Of a stretch of DNA of 64,000 nucleotides, positions 42,742 through 49,809 are shown piece by piece (position 1 is the first letter of the stretch; each line of letters opens with the position of its first letter). Made by a program: the position numbers and the translations under genes. This DNA comes from CAVRUH01 sp963822595 (GTDB lineage: Bacteria; Chlamydiota; Chlamydiia; Chlamydiales; Waddliaceae), in contig CAWGIG010000001.1 in the NCBI GenBank assembly GCA_963822595.1, positions 372,001-436,000 on the forward strand, given 5' to 3'. The notes under the pieces were generated by a model that worked only from the letters and a program-made list of their open reading frames with translations, made no database searches and was not told where the DNA came from.

Positions 42742-42770
42742 TTGAATTTAAGAATGATTTTAGATAATAT
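42742..42770 (+). promoter_or_regulatory. promoter of tRNA-Arg
   Basis: TTGAAT (42742-42747) and TAATAT (42765-42770) are 17 bases apart. The predicted start is about eight bases before the tRNA gene. Confidence 0.55.
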
Positions 42771-42784
42771 TTTCTCTTTCACTT

Positions 42785-42857
42785 GGACTGATAGCTCAGT
42801 GGATAGAGCACCCGCCTTCTAAGCGGGTGGTCGCAGGTTCGAATCCTGCTCAGTCCG
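42785..42857 (+). tRNA. tRNA-Arg (TCT)
   Basis: The acceptor stem pairs GGACTGA with TCAGTCC. The anticodon stem CCCGC/GCGGG encloses CTTCTAA with anticodon TCT, the D arm is AGCTCAGTGGATAGAGC, and the T arm has GGTTCGAATCC. The discriminator is G and CCA is not encoded. A family C inverted repeat begins 14 bases after it. Confidence 0.96.
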
Positions 42858-42870
42858 ATTCCTCCACAAA

Positions 42871-43118
42871 TGCGTATAGACACAAAATAACAGGATAAGC
42901 AGGATCGCAAGCGGCAGGATAAAAAAAGGATAAGAAAAAAAAGAATAAAAATTAAAAAACTTTATTAATCTTTTTCTTGATTTTTTTTCTTAAATTTTTT
43001 CTTATCCTTTTTTTATCCTGCCGCTTGCGATCATGCTTATCCTGTTAATGGGGACTATGCAATCTATCCCCCACTCCGCTTGCGATCCTGCTTATCCTGT
43101 TATTTCGTGTCTACGACG
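42871..43118. repeat. compound inverted repeat, family C copy with duplicated right arm
   Basis: A full family C element (42871 to about 43048) begins TGCGTATAGACAC and closes with CCTGTTAATG. It is followed by a second right arm: CCGCTTGCGATCCTGCTTAT and CCTGTTATTTCGTGTCTACG at 43076-43116. The extra arm is a better complement of the left end than the first right arm. This suggests insertion or recombination between two copies. It separates tRNA-Arg from the convergent KH-protein gene. Confidence 0.82.
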
Positions 43119-43123
43119 CCTCT

Positions 43124-43167
43124 CAAAAACAAAAAGGACATAAATTGCTTTATGTCCTTTTTGTTTT
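43124..43167 (-). terminator. terminator of the KH-protein gene
   Basis: CAAAAAGGACATAAA and its exact complement TTTATGTCCTTTTTG form a stem of about 20 bp including the flanking A/T tract, followed by T-rich sequence on either strand. It lies 18 bases after the KH gene stop. It may act in both directions. Confidence 0.75.
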
Positions 43168-43184
43168 GTAGGTCTTTTATGAAG

Positions 43185-43460
43185 CTACTGTTGAGCAGCT
43201 GGTGCTTCAGCAGATCTTGTTGATTCGCCCTCTTCGAGAATCTCGAGGTTAACACGAATGCCATTGCGGCTAGCAACTGACATCAAAAGAGTACGGATGG
43301 CATTAATTGTCTTACCCTTTTTTCCGATAATCTTGCCGATGTCGGACTTCTCCACAGACAATTCAATAATAAGCGTTTGGGTTCCACCAATTTCGTTAAT
43401 TTTAACTTTGTCAGGGTTATCCACTAGATTCTTGACAATGTATTCGACAAATTCTTTCAT
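43185..43460 (-). CDS. khpA: KH-domain RNA-binding protein KhpA
   Basis: The 91-residue protein is a single KH domain of the YlqC/KhpA type: MKEFVEYIVKNLVDNPDKV at the start, the nucleic-acid-binding loop IGKKGKTINAIRTLL (about 44-58) and VNLEILEEG at the end. KhpA binds RNA, often with KhpB, and influences cell elongation and mRNA stability in firmicutes. The C-terminal extension (STRSAEAPAAQQ) is short. It has its own terminator. Confidence 0.9.
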   Translation of the reverse strand: MKEFVEYIVKNLVDNPDKVKINEIGGTQTLIIELSVEKSDIGKIIGKKGKTINAIRTLLMSVASRNGIRVNLEILEEGESTRSAEAPAAQQ

Positions 43461-43571
43461 GATTCGTTCCTCACTACTGCGGTTAAGATGTTATATTTCA
43501 GAGGAGCATGCGTCGTTTAGCTGCTGCACCCTACATATAAGGGTATGCCAAGCATATCATAAAAGGCAACA

Positions 43572-44474
43572 TTAAATTTTTGCCTGCATGTCTTCAGGGA
43601 TAGGGGCCTCAATAACTAGCTGTTGGCCTGTTATTGGATGCCGAAGCCTGATTAGCCGGGCATGAAGTAATTGCCTGTCGGCCTTGAACTTTTGATTCTC
43701 TTGGGTGTTACCATAAGTTCCATCCCCAAGCACAGGTGTCCCTATACTTTTCATATGCACCCGAATCTGATGGGTCCGACCCGTCGCGAGTATGACCTTT
43801 ACAACACTGAGTTTCCCGTCAAAAGAAAGTGTCTCAACAATTGTAGTCGCCTTCCTGCCACTTTCTACTATCGCCATTTTCTTCCGATCGATCGGATGCC
43901 TGCCAATGGGTTTGTTGATTTCCTGATTTCCAGGATTCCCAAGACATATGGCCAAATACTCCTTATAAATCTCCCTGCCGGCAAACATCTCTATCAATTT
44001 TTGCTGAGATTGCGTGTTTTTGGCTGCTATAAGGACTCCCGAAGTGTCCTTATCGAGCCGATGGACTATCCCAGGTCGCATGGAATGGGTAGCGTCTAGC
44101 TCCCTACAATGATGCAGAAGAGCATTCACAAAGGTTCCGGTCCAATTACCGGGGGCAGGATGGACAACCATCCCCGCAGGCTTGTTGATTGCTATGAGGT
44201 CGATATCTTCGTAGAGGATATTCAGGGGAATCGACTCCGGTTTAACGTCTATTTCGGGAGTTAAAGTAAAAAACACCTCGACTTCGTCGCCCGCTTGGGG
44301 ACAAATCCGCTTTTTGACGCTTTGTCCGTTCAGGAGCACTTTATTCTCTTCGATAAGGTATTGAAAATAGGTCCGTGACCGGACCTCTTTATAGCGATTG
44401 GTGAGGATTTTATCTAATCGCTCCCCGGCTTCTTCATCGGTGATGACGATTGATTCATTGGGTTCATTTTGCAT
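43572..44474 (-). CDS. rluD: RluD-family 23S rRNA pseudouridine synthase
   Basis: RluD-type enzymes make pseudouridines in helix 69 of 23S rRNA. The 300-residue protein has an N-terminal S4 domain (about 16-70, ERLDKILTNRY), the catalytic motif RPGIVHRLDKDTSGVLI with the essential aspartate (about 142), and the C-terminal TGRTHQIRVHM block. In Chlamydia the counterpart has the same neighbour organisation. The start overlaps the end of the 44464 gene by 11 bases, giving coupled translation. Confidence 0.93.
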   Translation of the reverse strand: MQNEPNESIVITDEEAGERLDKILTNRYKEVRSRTYFQYLIEENKVLLNGQSVKKRICPQAGDEVEVFFTLTPEIDVKPESIPLNILYEDIDLIAINKPAGMVVHPAPGNWTGTFVNALLHHCRELDATHSMRPGIVHRLDKDTSGVLIAAKNTQSQQKLIEMFAGREIYKEYLAICLGNPGNQEINKPIGRHPIDRKKMAIVESGRKATTIVETLSFDGKLSVVKVILATGRTHQIRVHMKSIGTPVLGDGTYGNTQENQKFKADRQLLHARLIRLRHPITGQQLVIEAPIPEDMQAKI

Positions 44475-44766
44475 TTGGGGACTCTGGGATGGGAAAGAGC
44501 ATTAATGGGATTTCTTCGTAGGGGTACTCGGGAACTAATAACTTTAAAATACTGTAAATATTAGCTTCTTTGAGGGTTATTTCTGAGAATTTTTCTAACT
44601 TTCCTAATTTTTTACCGAGGTATGACATCCCGTGGTGGTTTATTTCTAGTAGATAGTCGCCTTGAGGATTGATAAATTGGTCAGTGCGATGGGAATTTGC
44701 TTTTCGCAATTCTTTTTCAAAGAGTGGATCTTTTGGGAAGCCGATGAAGAGTTGATAATCAAACAT
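44464..44766 (-). CDS. small protein coupled to rluD, unknown function
   Basis: The 100-residue protein is soluble-looking (FDYQLFIGFPKDPLFEKEL at the start, and a proline-rich end PEYPYEEIPLMLFPIPES). I recognise no domain. Its stop lies inside the start of rluD, so the two are co-translated. The ATG directly follows seven T of a terminator-like hairpin (44767-44788), leaving no ribosome site. Conserved association with rluD, if found in other chlamydiae, would suggest a role in ribosome modification. Confidence 0.68.
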   Translation of the reverse strand: MFDYQLFIGFPKDPLFEKELRKANSHRTDQFINPQGDYLLEINHHGMSYLGKKLGKLEKFSEITLKEANIYSILKLLVPEYPYEEIPLMLFPIPESPNAK

Positions 44767-44788
44767 AAAAAAATGCCCCTAAGGGCAA
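44767..44788 (-). terminator. terminator-like hairpin abutting a start codon
   Basis: On the minus strand TGCCC-TTAG-GGGCA is followed by seven T and then directly by ATG of the next gene. This looks like an intrinsic terminator for the 44815 gene. Because the T run is the leader of the next gene, it may also regulate how much of the 44464-rluD pair is read. Confidence 0.6.
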
Positions 44789-44814
44789 GAACTCCGGTTT
44801 CGACGTTGTTGTAA

Positions 44815-45090
44815 TTAGCCCCCGGCCTGCTGTCGTTCTTCAGCCATGATTTTTTTCAAATTATCTTGGTGATGTTGCATGTCGCTAGTGATCGTCTGTG
44901 CATATGCCATCATCAATGCGTTATAGACTTGTGGAGCCTTTGTTTTTAGCTCGCTCATATTGTTTGCCGTGTCGCCGCCCGTAAATCCGGCTGCTGCAGC
45001 AGTTGTAGGTGTAGTTGAAGCTGGTGTCGCAGCTGTTGTGGATGCCGTAGAATTGACAACTGGTACACTGGGATTACCTGTATTACTCAT
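44815..45090 (-). CDS. small threonine/alanine-rich helical protein
   Basis: The 91-residue protein begins with a low-complexity Thr/Ala/Pro stretch (TASTTAATPASTTPTTAAAA, about 16-35), then forms a helical region (LKTKAPQVYNALMMAYAQTITSDMQHHQDNLKKIMAEER). An unstructured start with a helical end is common in small type III secretion components and chaperone clients, but no specific similarity can be claimed. A clear AAGGAGG ribosome site precedes the start, and a terminator follows. Confidence 0.7.
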   Translation of the reverse strand: MSNTGNPSVPVVNSTASTTAATPASTTPTTAAAAGFTGGDTANNMSELKTKAPQVYNALMMAYAQTITSDMQHHQDNLKKIMAEERQQAGG

Positions 45091-45218
45091 ATCTCCTCCT
45101 TGTATCTATAAACTATTATAACAAAATCCGATTAATTAATCAAGAGAGCGATCAGGATTGCATTTTTACAGGTTATTCGTTAAGTTTATCTTAATAAAAA
45201 CTTAATAAAGGACTCATC

Positions 45219-45599
45219 ATGCTTGCCTATTATCCAAAGTGCTTTCTCATCCTAGGAGCTATTATGGGCTTTATTTCGGTAGCTGCGGGCGCTTTTGGAG
45301 CCCATGCCTTGAAGCAAAGGATTAGCGGGGAAATGCTCACGGTTTTTGAGGTTGGCGCACGCTACCAAATGTATCATGCCCTTGCACTTATTCTTGTAGC
45401 TATTATTTACACGCAGCTCCCGGATAGGTTTGTGATGCTTTCAGGATGGTTTTTCGTCAGCGGTATCCTTTTATTCTCCGGCAGTCTTTTTTTGCTAGCT
45501 TTGACTGGAATCCGAATTTTCGGAGCCATTACGCCTATTGGAGGCCTGCTCTTGCTTTTCGGCTGGGGAAGCTTGATTTTAAGTGCCCTTAAAAATTAA
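45219..45599 (+). CDS. DUF423 (YgdD-like) inner-membrane protein
   Basis: The 126-residue protein has four hydrophobic helices (about 9-28, 48-66, 72-94, 98-122) and the DUF423 signatures GFISVAAGAFGAHALKQRI and YQMYHALALI. The function of this family of small inner-membrane proteins is not established. It is monocistronic, with AT-rich upstream sequence. Confidence 0.88.
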   Translation: MLAYYPKCFLILGAIMGFISVAAGAFGAHALKQRISGEMLTVFEVGARYQMYHALALILVAIIYTQLPDRFVMLSGWFFVSGILLFSGSLFLLALTGIRIFGAITPIGGLLLLFGWGSLILSALKN

Positions 45600-45675
45600 A
45601 GGTTTCTGTTGCACATATAACAATAATTTTGTATTTTCAACCTTCTGAAAAAAATTATTTCAATAGGAAGGACCA

Positions 45676-46365
45676 ATGAAAATAGATGCAAAAACATGTT
45701 ATGAAGGCATTTTTCCCATTTATCAACAGATACATGGTGCACAACATTTGTGGAAAGCCATTTGCGACATCAGCAACAGAATTCTGGGTAGAAAAATCGA
45801 CGACCCAGACTATTTAAGAGATTTCACCTATGGAATCATCACTATCCTTCCCGTTGTTGGCACTGTCTTTAACCTATTTCTATATGTCGTCATATACCGA
45901 AACATCCCTATAGATCAAGCTCCAGTAAAAGTAGAAGAAAAGGGCAAAGAAGAACTATCGCAGGCTTCAGAAGAACTAGAAGATCCTGCAAGCGAAGAAC
46001 CTCCCCCACCTCCTCCCCCAAATTATCCAAACATTGATAAGACTGACTTGAACGTGGTTATCAAAGCACTTCCCGATCCCGAAGATGTTCTCCCTGTGAA
46101 GGTGGTAACACCCCCTGCTGTAGAACCCGCAAAAGAAGAGAAGCCTCAAGATAAACCAACTGAAGTACCGCCACCCGTTGCTGCTTCCGAAGAAAAACCT
46201 TCTCCCCCCGCTCCCCCCGCTATCGAGGAACTAAAAAAGCCTGAAAAGAAAACATTTAGAAGAGCATTTTCAGCAATTTTACCCAAAAGAGAAAAAAGCT
46301 TAGTTAAGCCAAAAGGAAGGAAACAGCAAATAAAAGATGATGCAGCAGCTGAGATTATAAAATAG
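45676..46365 (+). CDS. membrane protein with proline-rich acidic tail, Inc-like candidate
   Basis: The 229-residue protein has one long hydrophobic segment (about 52-75, YGIITILPVVGTVFNLFLYVVIY), wide enough for a tight two-helix hairpin. A large tail of Glu/Pro repeats follows (EEPPPPPPPNYP, PPVAASEEKPSPPAPP) and then a basic end (AILPKREKSLVKPKGRKQQ). A bilobed hydrophobic region in an otherwise polar protein is the hallmark of chlamydial inclusion-membrane (Inc) proteins, so an Inc-like role is suggested. I see no named domain. It has a GGAAGGA ribosome site and precedes the decayed kinase-like gene. Confidence 0.7.
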   Translation: MKIDAKTCYEGIFPIYQQIHGAQHLWKAICDISNRILGRKIDDPDYLRDFTYGIITILPVVGTVFNLFLYVVIYRNIPIDQAPVKVEEKGKEELSQASEELEDPASEEPPPPPPPNYPNIDKTDLNVVIKALPDPEDVLPVKVVTPPAVEPAKEEKPQDKPTEVPPPVAASEEKPSPPAPPAIEELKKPEKKTFRRAFSAILPKREKSLVKPKGRKQQIKDDAAAEIIK

Positions 46366-46480
46366 CAAAAAAATAAATAAAAAAAGGGAGAGTGTCGCTT
46401 CATTCCCAAAACAAATAAATAGACAATAAACAATAGATAGTATATAGTTATTGTTTATTTTAAATTATAGGGAATTAATT

Positions 46481-47447
46481 ATGATAGCACCAAATCCTTC
46501 AGGTTTTGGCATTCCTAGTCCGAATGCTACAGGTTTTAGTTTTAGCATTCCTCAACCTAATTTTGGAGAAACAAAACCAACTCACACTGCTTTACCTCGT
46601 CCTCTGATAAATTCTACTAACTCGCCCCCATCTTTGGCTGGCCGCGCCAAGCGAAAAATTGAAGAAGTAATCCCGGAATCTCCCCGAGAAAATGAAAACT
46701 CAGAGACTCATCCATTCGATGCTTTAACGATGGCTAGGAAAGGAGAACTTATCAAAGAGTCGTTTAGTACTCACAAATTTGAATCTCAAACTCTCTTTTT
46801 TAATGGACATGCCTATCCCTTGATTATAGTCGGCGAAGGAGTCTTCCATAAAGCGTATTCCTTTAGAGATAGAACATTTCATATCAACGAAAATTCATCC
46901 TTAGATACATCGAACAAGGTCATAAAGTTTTGTCATTACAAAGTTAGAAGGAAAGGTATCAAAGATCGAACCGCGGCTGATGATTTACGTGCGTATCAAG
47001 AGAACGAAAAAAAAGGTATTCCTCAGCCAAAATGTTATGTTAATCCTACGACACATCCTTTCTGGATTGTAGAAAGAATGCCTACCAAGATAAGTGGCGA
47101 CGGTTGGGCAAATGGACAAAGTTACGAAGACTTATCAGCAACAGATAAAACGATTATTGATTTTGCAAAAAAGTATCTGACATTGAATGCGCAGAAGATT
47201 TGCAAAGGAGAGGGGGAATTTATCGGCGATTTTAATCGAAAAAACTAATAATGCTTAGCGGAAGGAATGCCAGTTGTAATCGATCACCTTACCCGAAACA
47301 GATGATTGGAATTGTAAAGACAATATGAGAAAGAATGTAAAGGATTGGGCTAGAAAGAATCCTAAAATAATTCAATATCTCATTAGTGATCATGATTTTC
47401 CTGAGATGATCAAAATAAAGTTAATCAAGAAGCTGCTCGCGAAATAA
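46481..47447 (+). pseudogene. degraded protein-kinase/phosphotransferase-like gene
   Basis: The open part (46481-47248, start MIAPNPSGFGIPSP, AGGGAA site) has kinase-like marks: a glycine loop IVGEGVFHKAYSF, a lysine strand NKVIKFCHYKVRR, a hinge-like FWIVERMP and the catalytic-loop pattern FIGDFNRKN. Two consecutive stops (47246-47251) follow. The same frame then continues with LAEGMPVVIDHL, the expected metal-binding ID motif. After a frame change near 47290 the C-lobe continues (PETDDWNCKDN to KLIKKLLAK) to a stop at 47445-47447. Several lesions within 50 bases of the catalytic loop make this a broken gene. The truncated N-lobe product might still be made. The tail end lies two bases from tsaB. 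Confidence 0.7.
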
Positions 47448-47448
47448 T

Positions 47449-48087
47449 CTATTTTAAGTAGGTGATTTCTAGATTGCCATCGGTAGAGAAATCGCCGGTG
47501 GCAAATTTTTTTTGAGCGATTTTTACCATTTCAGCAGCATCCGGAGCAGTTTCTTCCCACTCCCAAGTTCCGTCAGGAACCAATTCCTTTAACTTCGGCT
47601 GGACCCTCGTTGCATTCGGCGTCACAAGAAGCCGGACACCTTTAATATGTTCTCCGACATGATCCCACGAAATCAACTCCGGTTTGCCTTCCATAACGAT
47701 TGTATCGCCGGTGCGATTACCCTTTTGAATAATTGCACCCGAAAGTTTTGCATCGATGAAAGCCGCGAAAGGACCCTCTCTGTCTGGGGTAAACCCAGCC
47801 AAACTGTTAATCCCCACAAGAGGCTTCCTAATGGCATAGGCCATCGATTTAGCGATGACAACACCGACGCGTGTTCCTGTATAGGAGCCCGGACCTATTC
47901 CTACGGCAATAAGGTCGATATTTTCCGGATTTATTTGGAGTTCTTTCAAACCCTCATCAATTTTTGGCACCAAAAAGCGAGAGCTTTCGTAGCCTACAGG
48001 TAGACAGGAAAAATAACGGCATACATCTTCTTGAAAAAGTGCAACAATCGCACGTTCCGTGCTGGATTCAATGAGAAGAGTCCACAT
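47449..48087 (-). CDS. tsaB: tRNA threonylcarbamoyladenosine (t6A) protein TsaB
   Basis: TsaB is the ASKHA-fold partner of TsaD in making t6A37 of ANN-decoding tRNAs. The 212-residue protein starts with LLIESSTERAIVALF and contains the diagnostic GIGPGSYTGTRVGV block (about 65-78) and LVGINSLAGF. It overlaps the preceding dGTPase-like gene by one base, so translation is coupled. It ends next to the decayed kinase-like gene. Confidence 0.92.
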   Translation of the reverse strand: MWTLLIESSTERAIVALFQEDVCRYFSCLPVGYESSRFLVPKIDEGLKELQINPENIDLIAVGIGPGSYTGTRVGVVIAKSMAYAIRKPLVGINSLAGFTPDREGPFAAFIDAKLSGAIIQKGNRTGDTIVMEGKPELISWDHVGEHIKGVRLLVTPNATRVQPKLKELVPDGTWEWEETAPDAAEMVKIAQKKFATGDFSTDGNLEITYLK

Positions 48088-49217
48088 TACGAAATTTCGA
48101 TCCTTTTTGGGATGACTAGATTTTCTATGGTGCGGACGAAGAAGCTATCGGTCATTCCGGAGATGTAGTCGACAACCATTTGTACGGGAGGTGTTTTGCT
48201 TAGATAGGTTTCGGGTTTATTGCTAAGGAAATCTTTCCAAATATAGCTCGATCGTTTATTTTTCTTGAGATCTTCAAGAAGTTGAACAAATAAATAGCGG
48301 TAAGACCTTCTGATTCTTTTAGATTCTATCTTGAGTTTTTTATGCACGTAGATGTGTTCAAAATTGAACGAACGGAGTTTAATTAGGGCTTCACGAATTT
48401 CGGGAGAAATAGCGATATATTCTTTTTCATAGCTATTGTTAATGAGATCTTCAGCGATGACCGTTAACATTTTACGGTTGCTATTTCCCAAAATGGTTTC
48501 GGGAACCTGTTCACGGTTGATAATGCCCAATTGAATAGCATCTTCGATATCGCGTCCGATGTAGGCCATTTTATCGCTAAACTTTACAAGACACCCTTCG
48601 AGAGTGCCGGGAATGATATCGAAATTGGGGTCGGCCAACTTTTGCTTCAGGTCATTAAAATGGTCATCCCAAGTTTTGCCGAAGCGAGGAGTAAATTTAT
48701 CACTTCTTAATCCGCCGTCATGGGTAAGAATTCCATCATAAACTGCCAAGCCTAAATTCAAGGGTTCCATCTCAGATAGAAGGCGGCAAGATTGCCACGG
48801 GTGGGCGAAAACGCCGTTACCATGCTCTTCCGAGAGTTCCGAAAGATACCCTTCCCCTTCATGACCAAAAGGAGGATGTCCTACATCGTGTCCAAGAGCT
48901 ATAGCTTCGACTAAATCGGCATTGAGCTTCAAGATCTCGGCGATGCCGCGGGCGAAGTTACTGACGAGCTGCACGTGGAGTCCTCGAGATGTAACATGAT
49001 CATTCTCAACGAGATACACCACTTGAGTTTTATCGATATAGCGGGAATAGGATTTGGAATAGATGATGCGATCGACATCACGCTTGTAGGGTAAGCGGTA
49101 GTCTTCTTCGATTTTTTGAAAGCGGGAGTGGTCTTTAGAAAAGGAAGCCTTGGGAAACAGGGTAGCCTCCTCTCTCGCCATCGACATTGAATGTACATTT
49201 GAAAGCTGTTGTTTCAT
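48087..49217 (-). CDS. dgt: dGTPase-like deoxynucleoside triphosphate triphosphohydrolase
   Basis: The 376-residue protein is an HD-domain phosphohydrolase. The metal-binding GHDVGHPPFGHEGE (about 108-121) with the preceding RGLHVQLVSNFARGIA and YLVENDHVTSRGLH is typical of the Dgt group, which converts dGTP (or dNTPs) to deoxynucleosides and tripolyphosphate. The later DKMAYIGRDIEDAI block (about 213-226) carries the distal aspartate. Short bacterial members of this size are often labelled Dgt-like. A ribosome site for the chosen ATG is not obvious; coupling to the small membrane gene upstream (15 bases away) is possible. Confidence 0.88.
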   Translation of the reverse strand: MKQQLSNVHSMSMAREEATLFPKASFSKDHSRFQKIEEDYRLPYKRDVDRIIYSKSYSRYIDKTQVVYLVENDHVTSRGLHVQLVSNFARGIAEILKLNADLVEAIALGHDVGHPPFGHEGEGYLSELSEEHGNGVFAHPWQSCRLLSEMEPLNLGLAVYDGILTHDGGLRSDKFTPRFGKTWDDHFNDLKQKLADPNFDIIPGTLEGCLVKFSDKMAYIGRDIEDAIQLGIINREQVPETILGNSNRKMLTVIAEDLINNSYEKEYIAISPEIREALIKLRSFNFEHIYVHKKLKIESKRIRRSYRYLFVQLLEDLKKNKRSSYIWKDFLSNKPETYLSKTPPVQMVVDYISGMTDSFFVRTIENLVIPKRIEIS

Positions 49218-49232
49218 TTTTTTAGGGTAATG

Positions 49233-49451
49233 CTATTCAGCTTTCCCAAGCTTTCTCTCATCTTTAATCATACAGCAATCCTTTAAGGAAAATGCACCTT
49301 CTAACCTACAAAGACAACGATCAATGTCCGTCACCTTTTCGTCAAGTTTATCCATTTGATGATTCAAGTTATGCCACATCACTAGCATTAAACCGAACAT
49401 TAAACTAAGTCCACTGCCCAGAACCCATGAAATGATATCAATTTTTTCCAT
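49233..49451 (-). CDS. small single-helix membrane protein
   Basis: The 72-residue protein has one membrane helix (about 6-28, IISWVLGSGLSLMFGLMLVMW) followed by a short coiled coil (MDKLDEKVTDIDRCLCRLEGAF) and three cysteines. It resembles many short bitopic bacterial proteins of unknown role. It is the first gene of a leftward dgt-tsaB unit. Confidence 0.65.
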   Translation of the reverse strand: MEKIDIISWVLGSGLSLMFGLMLVMWHNLNHQMDKLDEKVTDIDRCLCRLEGAFSLKDCCMIKDERKLGKAE

Positions 49452-49566
49452 ATCTATACTCTTCCTACTTTGCGCCTATCATACCAAATAATAGCATAAA
49501 TTTCTAGAGAGAAGTTTTATTTAAAATGCGTTTTATGTATAGAGGGAGGTTATGCTCGGAAGAGAT

Positions 49567-49669
49567 CAAAACTGTTAAACGCGGGGGCGCGGAGACGCTG
49601 GGACGCGGAGGAAGAAAAACGGAAAAACAATCATTTTTTCTTCCTCCGCGTCCCCGCGTTTAACAGTTT
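49567..49669. repeat. 103-bp inverted repeat, family D-like
   Basis: AAACTGTTAAACGCGGGG and GACGCGGAGGAAGAAAA form the left arm; the complement ends at AACGCGTT-type sequence TTTAACAGTTT. The GC-rich GGGACGCGGAGG core recalls the element at 30698-30917. It stands between divergent genes (49233 and lon). The interval 49452-49809 contains otherwise only the lon promoter. Confidence 0.8.
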
Positions 49670-49751
49670 GTATAAAAAGATTATTATCAAAAAAGGCCGG
49701 TTTCCCCTTGCATCTATTCCATCGAATTTATAATTTACGCTTAAAGCCCCA

Positions 49752-49780
49752 TTGATTCTTTAGTAGCGTCCGCATATACT
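49752..49780 (+). promoter_or_regulatory. promoter of lon
   Basis: TTGATT (49752-49757) and TATACT (49775-49780) are 17 bases apart. Transcription should begin about 20 bases before the TTG start of lon. I saw no heat-shock sigma32-type element. Confidence 0.65.
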
Positions 49781-49809
49781 GTAGTAACTTAGGAAAACGA
49801 GGTTAAATT

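Noticed and set aside
42785..43118. tRNA-Arg as an integration (att) site for a genomic island
   Set aside because: The repeat after the tRNA does not copy its 3' end, and no integrase or island genes follow.
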